Source of the DNA: Nymphaea colorata
Lineage: Eukaryota; Streptophyta; Magnoliopsida; Nymphaeales; Nymphaeaceae
Direction of reading: 5' to 3'
DNA length: 64,000 nucleotides
NCBI RefSeq assembly: GCF_008831285.2
Contig: NC_045146.1
Coordinates: 24,817,703-24,881,702, forward strand
The position numbers and the translations under genes are program-made. The notes under the pieces are model-generated. The model was not told the DNA's origin and ran no database searches. It saw only the letters and a program-made list of their open reading frames with translations. Below are positions 26,153 to 37,232 of the stretch, piece after piece. Position 1 is the stretch's first letter, and each line of letters starts with the position of its first letter.

Positions 26153-26246
26153 TTATTTAAACTGTTTTTTGTTAGTTTTGAAATTTATTTTGAAATAGTT
26201 AATTATTTAAACTGTTTTTTGTTAGTTTTGAAATTTATTTTGAAAT
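26153..26246. repeat. 50-bp period tandem duplication
   Basis: A 44-bp block starting TTATTTAAACTG and ending TTTGAAAT occurs at 26153-26196 and again at 26203-26246 without mismatch. Confidence 0.9.
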
Positions 26247-26743
26247 CCAATTAGGACTTCAATCTTCATCGCTTCAAGCCTTCAAAGTTTCTTGTCTCCC
26301 TGCTCCAGTGCTCATGCGGGCCAAGGGCGGAGGGAAGGGGAGCCACCTAAGCCATGGCCCCACTCCAATTTTTTTTTATATTAACAAAAATAATATTTTT
26401 TAATTGTATAATGTATTTTTTGTATTGTAATTCAGTTTGATCTTACTCGAGGTCAGATTGTCAGCTCGTTCTTGAAGAAAATCCTGGCTTCACTCCTGCT
26501 GCGAACCATCGTTGTTGACGTTACCGCACATCCCGGCTCCTGCCCTGCCAAGTCGCCATGGTCATGCTTACCTCGCAGCCATCTGCCGACTCTGCCCTGC
26601 TTCCGAAACCAGATCCTCGCCTGCCAAGAAAATTTGTATTGAATGCTCAAGTGGTATCTTCTTTGTGTTCTTGATACTGCTAAAAGAAAGAATATTGTGC
26701 ATCTCTGATCTCAACCCAAATTGAGTGCCTCTTCAATACAAAT

Positions 26744-27267
26744 TCTTTAAGGTTGCGTTTGTAGCTTCGGATTTTAGATCTAAGGCTGCATTATAAAATA
26801 CGGATTTATGTAATGTGGATCTTAAATTCACCTTACATGTTAAAAACCATGGATTTAATGTTAGATTGAGATCAACCTTAAATAATAGTAATACTCATTA
26901 TTGCTATAATTAAGTATACAGTCCTATGCAAGCGTACGCCTATCGGTCGAGATGGTGTATCATTAAGTTCCCAGTATGAAATGAAAATTGATACCTACAA
27001 AAACCGTTAGCAACTATAAATAGATTATTATTGCACTACAACCGAAAGATCTACGTGTTTTAGATCCAAGGCAGATTTAAGATCCATTTTATATGATACC
27101 CACAATGTATTAATTATCACTATATTGAAAAGGGGATTTCAAACTCTCAATTTATATGATCAAAATTTCAAAGGAACATGTTAAATCCGTATATCTAAAA
27201 TTCTCAATAATCTCGAATCACCTCGGATCTCATATTCAAGTTTATAAGGCTATAAACGCTTCTTTAA
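26744..27267. mobile_element. Candidate hAT-like non-autonomous element with 8-bp TSD
   Basis: A 508-bp non-coding AT-rich segment (26752-27259) is flanked by TTCTTTAA at 26744-26751 and 27260-27267. Near the ends GCGTTTGTAGC (26756-26766) pairs with GCTATAAACGC (27249-27259), an 11-bp inverted repeat with one mismatch. Eight-base duplications are typical of hAT elements. The left end has four extra bases (GGTT) outside the inverted repeat, so the exact boundary is uncertain. Confidence 0.55.
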
Positions 27268-27418
27268 CAAAATATTGATGGGATAGACATGGTATGGAGA
27301 TATCCTATAAAAAACCTTAACGCTGTTCAAATGCCTTTGACCTCATGTTCCTATTTAGGGGTTAATAGAATTAAAAAAAAAAAAAAAACTATCAAAATCT
27401 TGAAAACGTAAGCCTTTC

Positions 27419-27655
27419 AGGAGGCGTTTGGTTAATCCTCAGCAACCTGGATTTAAGACTACACCGTCCCCCTTCTAATCTTAGATGCAGCCTTTTCCCA
27501 ATGTAAATAAAGATTTCAAAGGTTGTTCTTATGTCGGAGCTAAGATCTTTAATTTGATGAACTATGAATTTTATCACAATTTTTATGTCACATCAATAAA
27601 AAAAACATGTCACATCATATTTCTAGATTGTAAATCGGAAATAATCAAACGCTCA
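27419..27655. mobile_element. Possible MITE
   Basis: The left end contains GGCGTTTGGTTAATCC and the right end GGAAATAATCAAACGC, an imperfect inverted repeat. It is about 235 bp and non-coding. No target-site duplication was seen. The ends resemble those of the two preceding elements in general style (GTTTGRTT). Confidence 0.35.
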
Positions 27656-28906
27656 AAAGCAAAAGTTGCTTCTGGTGGGTTTTTTTTTTGTGGGCGACAG
27701 GAAATTGGCGGTCGGCAATCGATGAGATTTTGCCTTCTTCCTGCCCCTAAAGATCTAAGTAAGTGGGAGTGTTCAATGCTCGGGCGGACAACTTTCTTTC
27801 CCAGGTCTTTTCCCCTCATCTCTTCCTTTCTCAGGTCTCGTCGGCGTTACAAGGGCGTTATCGCCAAGGAACCATAAAAAGCAAGAGATAACTTTCGAAA
27901 AGCACGTCACCATGATCGTACCTTCCATGATACTGGACGTTTTGAAATTTGACGTTTCGTCCCAGGAAAGAGCCGAGAGAGAATTGTTTTGCTGCTTTTG
28001 CTCGCACTCGAACCCAATTGCAACCTCGCCTTTGATCGCCGAGAAATAGTACCCACCGGTTTCGACGATTCCCATCGACCGGCTTGTAATCATCGCGTTC
28101 GGCTCCACATCTGGCGATATTTCAATAAACGTAGATTCTTTTCATTTTAACAAATGCTCCACATAGTTCGACGTTTAAGTTTCCGGCACCGGAAAAAAAA
28201 ATCGATTCATTTAAAATGAGAACGACTCTGCTTCACTTGCTTATGTGGTCCGTCCAGCCACACGCCCTTCTTTTGAGTCTAATAAATGTACTTATCTACT
28301 ACTTCTGTATGGATAACTTGTGGCGATCTAATTTTCCTAAGCGACATAATTCCCGGCATTTTTCCACGTCACCCCACTTTTCAGAACCAGGATTCTGAAA
28401 ATTGGTGCTCGTTTTTTTCCCTCTGTTTGTAAGGCACCACAGGGTTTCAAAATTAAACATCTGGCGTCCGTTTGGATTCTCAAATTTCTGCAGAGAAATG
28501 AGAACCGCGAGGTAAAAAATTCATCCAACTCTCCAAATGAATCAGATAAGTAAGGTCGTCCAAGATAAATGACCATCTGAAGCAGAAAATAGTCCGTCCA
28601 TTCACGTTTTCAAATTTCCCATAAACCGATATTCAGACGCATCGCAGAGAATACACTCGAGTTCAACTATCATAAAATCCATATCATTTGATTTAGAAAG
28701 CTACATAAATCCACAGCCATTGTCACTGCAATCGACCTCATAAAGACCAACTGACATTGGAAAGTGAAACCATAGACCTAGTAAAGGTAGGAAAAGAAAC
28801 GACCAGGAAGAAGAAAGAAGGCACACATGAGAATGAGGAAAAGGAAGAAGGAAAGATAGGATCGATCGGGTCTAACATTGGAGATAGCAGGCGTCAGGCG
28901 TCGGCC

Positions 28907-29425
28907 TCAGAGCTGGCCGCAATCGGCAATAACGACGGCCCTGGAAGTTCGGCCGGAGGAAGACCCAACCTTCTCGACGGCGCGGACGACGTCCATCCCC
29001 TGCACGACCTGGCCGAAGACGACGTGCTTGCCGTCGAGCCACTCGGTCTTGGCGGTGCAGATGAAGAACTGCGACCCGTTGGTGCCAGGGCCGGCGTTCG
29101 CCATGGACAGCACGCCGGGACCCACGTGCTTCTTAATGAAATTCTCATCAGCGAATTTCGAGCCGTAGATCGACTCGCCGCCGGTGCCGTTTCCAGCGGT
29201 GAAATCGCCGCCCTGGCACATAAAGTTAGGGATAACACGGTGGAAGATGGAGCCCTTGAAGTGCAAGGGCTTGCCGGAGCGGCCGACTCCCTTCTCGCCG
29301 GTGCAGAGGGCGCGGAAGTTCTCGGCCGTGCGAGGGGTTACGTCGGCAAAGAGTTCCATGACAATCCGACCAGCGGGAGCTCCGCCGACACTCATGTCGA
29401 AGAAAACGCGGGGGTTCGGTGCCAT
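28907..29425 (-). CDS. Cyclophilin-type peptidyl-prolyl cis-trans isomerase, single exon
   Basis: Cytosolic-type cyclophilin of 172 aa, which catalyses cis-trans isomerisation of Xaa-Pro bonds and assists protein folding. The single uninterrupted exon runs from the ATG at 29425 to TGA at 28909-28907. It starts [15 protein letters not shown] and has no targeting peptide. The plant-type insertion ([11 protein letters not shown]) precedes the core [15 protein letters not shown], which carries the catalytic Arg and Phe/Met/Gln residues. [16 protein letters not shown] and the cyclosporin-contact Trp in [14 protein letters not shown] follow. The protein ends VVIADCGQL, as in the CYP18/CYP19 group. 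The coding part is markedly GC-rich against its AT-rich flanks. Lack of introns is usual for this plant subfamily, so it need not be a retrocopy; a TATA-like element and a short leader also argue for a working gene. The long plus-strand frame across it is antisense shadow. Confidence 0.96.
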   Translation of the reverse strand: MAPNPRVFFDMSVGGAPAGRIVMELFADVTPRTAENFRALCTGEKGVGRSGKPLHFKGSIFHRVIPNFMCQGGDFTAGNGTGGESIYGSKFADENFIKKHVGPGVLSMANAGPGTNGSQFFICTAKTEWLDGKHVVFGQVVQGMDVVRAVEKVGSSSGRTSRAVVIADCGQL

Positions 29426-29505
29426 GCTTCCGGCGGAACGGACGGCTTCTACTTCCGGCGACTCTGGAATCCCGGGGATACGGCCTCGACGGAACCCCGT
29501 TGGGG

Positions 29506-29513
29506 TTTATGTA
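29506..29513 (-). promoter_or_regulatory. TATA-like element of cyclophilin gene
   Basis: Minus-strand TACATAAA about 80 bases before the ATG at 29425, a spacing that allows a leader of about 50 bases. Confidence 0.4.
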
Positions 29514-29799
29514 GAGAGGCGGGTCGGGATCAATATCTTTGCGCGGTCGATCCTCGCCGCTGACAGTCATCCACGTGGCGTGATTATAGACTGCCTCGTT
29601 CAGCGTACCCTAAATTTGTTAACCGTGGTTGGAACTCTGGTTTAGTTGGGGCCTCGCGGTTAAGCTCCGGCATTTAAGCGTCTGCGCGAGGCGGGTCCCG
29701 GCGGGGGACTGGTGGCTCCCGGAGCGTAGACCAAAAGTGGGAGAGACGCCTTTCGGTGGATTTACCTTACTCAATAATATATTCTTCTCATCTTTAAAT

Positions 29800-29886
29800 A
29801 AAAATATATGCACATTATTATACTGGATTTATATCATTTAAACAAAAATATATGCACATTATTATACTGGATTTATATCATTTAAA
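29800..29886. repeat. 44-bp period tandem duplication
   Basis: The block AAAAATATATGCACATTATT through TTTATATCATTTAAA occurs at 29800-29842 and 29844-29886, essentially identical. Confidence 0.9.
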
Positions 29887-30110
29887 GTATGCATATAAGC
29901 TTTGATTTTGTAACGCACTCAGATTAGATTTCTTCAAATCTTGTAGCATTAAAGCTCAAATTCTTAATTAAAAGCACATGATTCGCGTATCTATTTTTAA
30001 GAAACAGATGGCAGGGGATGCATTTATAGCCTTAAATCTGCAAATTAATATTTAGATATTTTAGGGTGCCATTCAAACCTCCTATTGCAAATATGCTAAG
30101 TGATTTTCAT

Positions 30111-30188
30111 CACTAGGTACATACATTATGTATTGGCGCTCTAACACTAGGTGGTACATACATTACGTATTGGCGCTCTAACACTAGG
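30111..30188. repeat. 37-bp period tandem duplication
   Basis: GTACATACATTATGTATTGG followed by CGCTCTAACACTAGGTG occurs twice with one base change, in the upstream flank of the Copia element. Confidence 0.85.
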
Positions 30189-30760
30189 TGGCGTCGTAGA
30201 GATACCTGCCCTCCTTAGGGGCAAAACTGTAAAGGGAAATTTTTTTTTCATAAAATGAGTGAAATATGTATTTGTTAAATACCAAAACTGCCCCACCTAG
30301 AAAAGCATAATATTAATATGTGGCTCCACATCTAATGCCTAGGTATGAGAGGGATGAAAAGAGAATGCTTTGGTTTCCTTTTGTTCATTATGAGTAAATT
30401 CTGTGTAAAATTTCTTTCGTGCCTTCTTGCCGTCTACAATCAACGGTTGGTTCAACACCGGACATTTTAGTTCTATTCAATTTAGAACATGGAACTAAAA
30501 TTGCTTACATTTTTTTTGTTCTAGGTCATCACACGTTACATGAAACGTGAAAGAAACCTGAAACTTTTATTCCACATGGCAACTGCCCATGCCTGGCACT
30601 TTAGTGTAGACTGCCGGTATTTCCATGGTTAGAGTCAAGTGAGTGGATTTGGATTCTAATAAGGTTCAAATGTAATTACGAGGACTAACGAGACAACATA
30701 TTTTATCAATCATGAATACGTTAATTACGACGACTTAAAAGACACTGCACCAAAAAAGTG

Positions 30761-31162
30761 TGTTAGAGCAATTGAAGTCACAGCCGAAGTTGCAGTCATC
30801 GCCTGCGCAATAAGTTCACCAGTTGCTCTCGTGTTCAAGTGAAGAAGCAATGACTGTCCCCTGTAGAAACCAACAGAGCAAGAGGAAGAGGAGGAAGAAG
30901 AGTAAGTTAGATTTAGGGGTTTCCTTCTAAGGGGCTCCTCACGATCATCTTTTAGAAAGTGATTAAACATTAAGCATTGCTGGGTATAAATAGTCAGCCC
31001 CTTAGGTTTTCCCCAAATTCCAACAGCAGTTAGCATGAGAGATTTTTTAGAAAAATGTTGACATAAAAATGAGCTTTATCTTGTGAGAGGTTTTGAGTAA
31101 ATCTCGTAACTGCCTTGCAGTTACGAGATATTCGGATAGGGCTCAATGGTCACTATCCAACA
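30761..31162 (-). repeat. 3' LTR of Copia element (402 bp)
   Basis: Read on the minus strand it begins TGTTGGATAGTG and ends GCTCTAACA. It differs from the other LTR by a 32-bp extra segment around 31105-31136 containing a hairpin. A CTATTTATACC segment (about 30983-30993) is the likely minus-strand TATA region. Confidence 0.93.
31101..31129. repeat. Hairpin-forming inverted repeat inside one LTR
   Basis: Arms ATCTCGTAACTG (31101-31112) and CAGTTACGAGAT (31118-31129) are perfectly complementary around a 5-base loop. Most of it is absent from the other LTR, where AAATCT runs straight into TAGGGCTC. Confidence 0.9.
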
Positions 31163-31172
31163 TTTCCCACTT
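31163..31172 (-). other. Polypurine tract of Copia element
   Basis: On the minus strand AAGTGGGAAA lies directly before the 3' LTR, the expected place of the plus-strand primer. Confidence 0.65.
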
Positions 31173-31327
31173 GGCCATGAGACCGTCAATTTGCTTCCAC
31201 TATATGTGGGTTTTCTTCATTTAACTAGTTACATGGTTTTCTATAATTGGTTTATCCATCATAACCCAAACTTTATCCAAGGTTTACAGCGAGGTTTTCT
31301 ATTCAATGGTTTTTCTTTCGTAACCTT

Positions 31328-34300
31328 TCAAATATATCTTAGCCCCATATGGGCTACATGTTTTGAAAACAAGTCTTCAGATATTCCTTTAGTTAAGGAA
31401 TCAACTACCATATCATTGGTAGGCAAATAATCAACTGAGATTTCATTTTTCTCGATCATTTCATGAACATAATGGTATTTCACTATTATATGTTTACTCT
31501 TTGAGCTAATAGCTTCATTCTTCATAAGAGATATCGTTGTCTTATTATTACAGTACAGTTGAACTGGTTCATGAACAAGATATAATTTCAAGTCTTTCAA
31601 AAATCGATTTATTTAGACAACAAAAATAGTTGTAATATTACATGCTACATACTCTGTTTCCTAAGTGTGCTGAGCAACACATCCATGTTTCTTACAGGAC
31701 CAAGCTATCGCTCCACCTCCAAAGAGAAAAACATATCCTGAAGTGGATTTACTCATCTTTGCAACTTGCAAAATCTGCATTGGAATAGCCAACTAATGAT
31801 AGTTCATTTGCTTGATAGGACAATTTCAGTCCTTTCGTTCCTTTAATGTACCGAAAAATCCTTTTGACTGCTTGTCAGTGAGGTCATCCAAGATTACTTT
31901 GATAACGATTCACCAGACCAATAGGAAAGCTTATGTCTAGTTTTGTACAAAGCATTAAATACATCCGACTATCAACAACTTGTGCATACGGAACATTTAA
32001 TTTTTGTTATCCTCCACTAGGACAATCACTCATACTCAAATTTACTCCTTTACCTATAGGAGTCCCAATTGGTTTGCAGTCTAACATACGAAATTTCTTC
32101 AAGATATAATCAATATATCGTTCTTGACTTAAACTCAAGATTCTTGAGTTTCTATCTCGAGTGATCTTTATTCCTAATATATAAGATGTTTCACCCAAGT
32201 CCTTCATTTTGAAGTTCTTGTTCAGTCATGTCTTCGTTTTGAATATCATGTCGTTATCATTTCCTGTTAGTAATATGTCATCAACATAAAATGATAGAAT
32301 ACAGAAAAGACTCCCACTTTTTCAGACATATACAAAGTGGTCTAGTTGGTTTGCAACAAACCCAAGTTTTGTAATTGCTTTGTGAAAAGCAAAATACTAT
32401 TGTCTCGGCGACTGCTTCAATCCGTACAACAATTTATTCAGTTTGTACACTTTGTCTACCTTTTCTTTGATGACATAACCCTGTGGTTGAGTCATATATA
32501 TAGTTTTTTTCAACTCACCATTCAGGAAAGCAGTATTCACATCCATCTGACAAATATCCACGTCATAGAATGCTGCAATAACCAAAATTATTCGAATTGA
32601 TGCAAACTTTGTAATCGGCGAATAGGTTTTTAAGTAGTCAATTCCTTCTTTTTGAGAAAAACCTTTCACCATCAGTCTGACTTTGAATTTTTCGACTGAT
32701 CCGTCAGCTTTATATTTTTTCCTTAGCACCCAGTTGCATTCAATGAGTTTTCTATCACTAGGAAGATTTACTAATTCCCAGACTTTATTCTGTTCTATGG
32801 ATTCAATTTCTTCATCTATAGCATTCATCCAATCCGACGATTCATGCGAGCTTATGGCTTCGTCATATGTCAGATTGTCAGACATTTTGTCAATATCTAT
32901 TGAATAACATAACTTCTTTGCCACATATACATAATAATCATTCAAATATGAAGGAAGAGCTCTAGGTCTTTGGTTCATTACCTAACTGATCTTCAGTCGG
33001 TTCATTACCTAACGGATCTTCAGTCGGTTCATTACCTAACTGTTCTTTAGACGATTCCTGCTCAATTGGTTCATTGCCAAACTGATCTCCAGTCGGTTTA
33101 TTACCAGACTGTTCCTTTAAATAAATCTGATTATCCAGCGTATCATTTTGATATTCAACTGGATCAAAATCTTTGTTATTGAGTTCTTCTATGAACTCTA
33201 CATCTCTGCTTTTTATAAGACTCATAGTTGAATGATACAATATGTAGCCCTTTGATCCTTTCGGATATCCAATAAATACACATCTTACTGATCTGCTATC
33301 TAGTTTATCCATTTTTTAATCTAGAATTGTCACGTGTGTTACAGATCTCATCTCCTCAGATATTTCAGATCTGGTTTTACACAAGTTCATCTCTCATAAG
33401 GAGTGGTTAGGACTGCTTTGCAGGACACTCGATTTGTTGTATACATAGTTGTTAACATAGCTTCACCCCAAAAAATTTTTGGTAATTGTGCATCTGCCAA
33501 CATACATCTCACCATGTTCAAGAGGGTTCTGTTACACCTCTCAGCCACACCATTCTGTTGTGGTGTTTTAGGCATTGTCTTTTTCCTATTAATACCAAGG
33601 TCTTTACAGTATTCGAATAATTCATTAGATGTGTATTCTCCTCCTCGATCAGACCTTACAACTTTAATATACCTCCCAAGTTGTCTATCGAATTCAGATT
33701 TGTATTCATTGAATTTCTCAAGTGCTTCCGACTTGTGTCTAATCAAGCATATATAACCAAATCTTGAAAAGTCGTCAATAATGTTATGAAGGATATTTTT
33801 CCACTATGAGTTTGAACTCTACAAGGTCCACATATGTCAGTATGGATTATCTCCAATAGTTCAGTGGCCCGAATTACTTCAGACGAAAACGATTTCCTTG
33901 CTATCTTTTCGTATACACATGACTCGCATTTCGCAAAATCATTTATATTTATGTCAAGTATTAAACTCTGTTGTGCTAGAGTCTTCATCTTTTTTATGCT
34001 TATATGGCTTAATCTTTCATGCCATAAGGTTACACTGACACTCATTGCACAATCGTAATAACCCGAACTAGAAGCATCATTCATATTATTAAGTTTGAAC
34101 ATACTATGTTCTTTTACAAATTTTTCATGAAACATGGACGTTCCATGTTTTCCCACTGTTACTTTTCCTAGAATAAATCGAACTTCCAAATCTTTCTCGA
34201 TCAGTGTGGGAACAGACACACGATTCCTTCTCATAGAATGGACATACAAAACCTCATTGAGTACGACACTAATACCTCCAACATTTAGTTGATATGCCCC

Positions 34301-35433
34301 AATTCCCATGACGTCAAATTATGAGTTGTTTCCCATGTAGACCTTGTTTGTTCCAAGACTCAGTTCTTCTTTGTGAATCATGTCTTCCATTGTCTTTACA
34401 ATGTGACGAGTAGCTCTTGAATCAACCCACCAACCAGTCAAATCCCCATCTGCAAACGAACATTCTGACACGACATAGATGGCTTCTTTGTCGGAGTCCG
34501 CTTGTGGCTTCCTCCTGCTATTGTGGTCCTAACAATTATCTTTTTTATTCAAGAATTTTGTCATGCAGTTGTTCCTAATATGTTCAGGTTTTTCGCATTT
34601 GTAGCATTTCACTGCAGTTTCTTGAGATTTCTTAGTACCTGCAAAATTACCCTTAAACTTGTCATCGTTTCGATTTTTAAATTATTTGGGTCTTACAGAC
34701 ACATGATTAGTAGCAGGTTTTTTCTGGACTGTCATCAATTCTGTATTCTTTCTTTTTGCGAGACATTGTTGTTGTAAAACTAACTGTATAGGAAGCTTTT
34801 CTAAAGCAAGATTATCAAATTGGAGACTCAAGGCAGTAACTGCCATATCCCAAAAAGGAGGTAGGTTGTTCAGGCTTGTGCTAATCTGCATATTGTCAGA
34901 TATAACATTTCCCACCACAGCTAAATTTTTAGCCATGATCAACATCTTATTAACATGGTCTATTACATTGTCTGACTCTTTCATCCTATAGGAATTATAC
35001 TGTTTTAACAGTAACTGTACATGCATCGCAGTAGTGGTGTTGTATTTGGAAGAAATAGTATCAAACATTTCTTAGCCGTTGGACAATCCTCAAATACTCT
35101 GATTTGATCATCTTCCATGAAAGTTAACAAGATGGTTTTAGCCATCAGGTCATCTGTGGTAAAGGATTCATATGTCTTTCTTTCCTCATCTGTAGGTTTA
35201 TCTCCTAAAGTGGAAGAAGGCTGTTTGATCACATAAATGAGTCTTTCCAAAGTCAAGGCCAACGTAATTCTACATTTCCATGCATGGAAATTTGTCTCAT
35301 TCAGTTTTTCAGTCTTAGATAATTCTGAGGGTCCCACTCTTGATGTCATTTCTAAATTAATTTCCCATGGCAAGTAAGGAACAATAAAAAAGGGAAAACA
35401 TATCACAATGAATTTCACATCAAGAGATTTCAC
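31328..35433 (-). pseudogene. Copia gag-pol polyprotein, broken
   Basis: Remains of one gag-pol frame on the minus strand. Gag lies at about 35433-34682, with a frameshift between 35068 and 35005 and a stop at 34684-34682. A CX2CX4HX4C zinc knuckle is at 34565-34606. The protease active site at 34423-34412 reads DSRA instead of DSGA, so it would be inactive. The pre-integrase and integrase part spans about 34309-33387, with DRGGEY and a TPQQNGVAER segment, and is frameshifted near 33745. The reverse transcriptase spans about 32978-32220, with QMDVNTAFLNGEL and the YVDDI box at 32288-32274. RNase H is at about 31600-31328. A low-complexity stretch at 33145-32962 repeats a GNEPTE-like unit between integrase and reverse transcriptase. 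Multiple interruptions mean no functional polyprotein can be made. Confidence 0.93.
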
Positions 35434-36848
35434 AATATTCTAAAATAATATTTAAAACAAGAAGACTTTAAATGAAATTTAGAACATGCGTGTCTCTTTT
35501 TAGAGTTTATTTCAGAATCCTCTTTCTACACTTTTTAACAAGCTAGAGGGTGCTATACGTAATTTTGCTTAAAAGCGCATTCCGATGAAATTGCAAAATA
35601 ATTTTTCGGAACCCACTTTTAGTAATCTATAATAACTCTGAGCTTAACCAAAAGTAATTTTTGATAAAGTTCTCGGTTTCTGATTATAATAACTTTCGCA
35701 AGCCTCTTTTTGAAAAACTTTTAGCAAAAAATTTTGTGGCTTTAATTTTTGAGAAATGTAACAGCGTTTTTTAAGATAACGCCTAATTAGTGGACGGTTT
35801 TTGTAATTTCTAAAATTTGCTATAAATACCCCTCCGAATCGGTTTTTTTCTCATTTTTTCATCTTCACTCTCTCTCCTCGCGGGAGCTTCTCTCTCCTAG
35901 GTTTAGCCTGTCGCACTTCTGCCGCTGCCACCGCAAGTATTCCTCCACTACCGTCGTGCCTCTTCCCATTTTCCTCCACTTCTACCATATAGAAGACGGC
36001 AGCAGTCAAGTCCGACGATCAGCGAGCAACGTGAGGCACCTATTTCTCTATTTGGGGTTTAGTTTTCGTTGTCTGGTGCTTTCGGCCGTCGACTCTCAAG
36101 ATCCCGAGCTTTTCTGTTACTACAGAAGCTGGAAGATCTTCACTGTGGGATAGACGGATGAATTTTTACTCGACAGGCAGCAGGGAATATAGAAGTATCA
36201 ACAAGTTTGGGGGGTTTCTGTCGCAGTCTACCCCTTCTACCCGAACTCCCTCTCTGCTACCACCACATAGAGGACAACAAGTCCAGCATGTCTCTATTAT
36301 TAATCGACAGTGGGAAACTAAAAGAAAGAGGGGTTGAGAGTTTAAAATTTCTTCTGCTGCGACAGATGGAAGGCACCCTCTCTCCTCTTCTATGTTTTTG
36401 TTTTATATTTAGCAGAGCAAGCTCTGCTACTATCGCTGGATGTGCAAGTTAGATCAGTTGCTTTAGCAATGGTGCGTTTGAGGACAGACCCTCTATGAGG
36501 GTTTGGGTATAAGTTTAGTGCCTACATTAGGTTCGAAAACTTCTTACAAAGCCCTCAACTTAGATATACTTGCTCTGTTGTAGGCTGAGCTCTGGTCTCA
36601 GTCTCTCGCAGCCACCGAGAGGAAAGAAAAGGAATGACTTTATATAGAGACGAGAGAGTTCAACACCAATTAGCACAAGCATGCTTCACACTTCAAGTAA
36701 ATATAGCCTAGCATGCTTTACTTTCAGAAAATAGACCATAAAATCGCATGATACATAGGCGACTAGTATGCTCGCGTAGATAGAATAATCTTCACAGGCA
36801 CCACAAAGATCAAGATAGAATTTCACTTACTCGAATTCGATACGTTTA
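35434..36848 (-). other. Unusually long leader between PBS and gag
   Basis: About 1.4 kb separates the primer-binding site from the gag frame, far more than the short leader I would expect in a Copia element. The plus strand shows a promoter-like CTATAAATACCC (35820-35831), then CT-rich DNA resembling a plant 5' leader (about 35865-35905) and GC-richer DNA to about 36120. The minus strand has CTATATAAAG near 36638-36647. No recognised protein is encoded. It may be a nested insertion, captured host DNA or an element-specific leader. Confidence 0.6.
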
Positions 36849-36860
36849 GCTCTGATAGCA
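36849..36860 (-). other. Primer-binding site (initiator tRNA-Met type)
   Basis: On the minus strand, one base after the 5' LTR, the sequence reads TGCTATCAGAGC. It matches the usual plant Copia site TGGTATCAGAGC with one mismatch. Confidence 0.85.
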
Positions 36861-36861
36861 C

Positions 36862-37227
36862 TGTTAGAGCAATTGAAGTCACAGCGGAAGTTGTAGTCGT
36901 CGCCTGCGCAATAAGTTCACCAGCGGCTCCCGTGTTCAAGTGAAGAAGCAGCGACTATCCCCTCTAGAATCCAGCAGAGCAAGAGAAAGAGGAAGAAGAG
37001 TAAGTTAGATTTAGGGGTTTTCTTCTAAGGGGCTCCTCACGATCCTCTTCTAGAGAGTGATTAAACATTAAACATTGCTGGGTATAAATAGTCAGCCCCT
37101 TAGGTTTTCCCCAAATCCTGGCAGCGATTAGCGTGAGAGATTTTTTAGGAAAATGTTGAGATAAAGATGAACTTTATCTGTGAGAGGTTTTGAGTAAATC
37201 TTAGGGCTCAATGGCCACTATCTAACA
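36862..37227 (-). repeat. 5' LTR of Copia element (366 bp)
   Basis: On the minus strand it begins TGTTAGATAGTGG and ends GCTCTAACA, followed by the primer-binding site. It lacks the hairpin segment of the 3' LTR. A TATTTATACC element sits near 37082-37091. Confidence 0.93.
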
Positions 37228-37232
37228 AAGTG

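Larger units (their letters stand above)
18872..28906. other. 10-kb gene-poor, repeat-rich region
   Basis: The NIPA promoter side is at the left and the 3' flank of the cyclophilin gene at the right. In between are AT-rich DNA, several short tandem or direct duplications, MITE-like elements and a possible LTR fragment, listed separately. Frames such as 27773-28108 (minus, 111 codons) and 21526-21873 (minus) have no recognisable domain. A segment near 26320-26375 (GGCGGAG...GCCATGGCCCC) resembles motifs often seen in plant transposon UTRs, but I cannot assign it. Confidence 0.5.
30761..37227 (-). mobile_element. Copia-type LTR retrotransposon, degenerate
   Basis: A 6467-bp element with two LTRs (30761-31162 and 36862-37227), TG...CA ends with TGTTAGA/TCTAACA inverted termini, and the 5-bp target-site duplication AAGTG (30756-30760 and 37228-37232). 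Minus-strand order is primer-binding site, long leader, gag with zinc knuckle, protease, integrase, reverse transcriptase, RNase H and polypurine tract. Integrase before reverse transcriptase is the Copia order. The LTRs differ at roughly 30 positions plus indels by eye, so the insertion is old. Frameshifts and stops break the reading frame. It shows no host gene cargo that I can identify, though the leader is unusually long. Confidence 0.95.

Noticed and set aside
27773-28108. 111-codon minus-strand frame as a gene
   Set aside because: No recognisable family, no clear promoter or exon partners, and it abuts a candidate MITE.
28907-29425. Cyclophilin as a processed retrocopy
   Set aside because: Plant CYP18/CYP19-type genes are commonly intronless. 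No poly(A) tail or target duplication was seen, and the frame is intact.
28757-29563. 268-codon plus-strand frame over the cyclophilin
   Set aside because: Antisense shadow of a GC-rich coding exon. The minus-strand frame is an unmistakable cyclophilin.
30975-30995. Plus-strand TATAAATAG in the Copia LTR as a plus-strand gene promoter
   Set aside because: It lies inside the LTR, and its complement (CTATTTATA) serves as a TATA region for the minus-strand element. No plus-strand gene follows.
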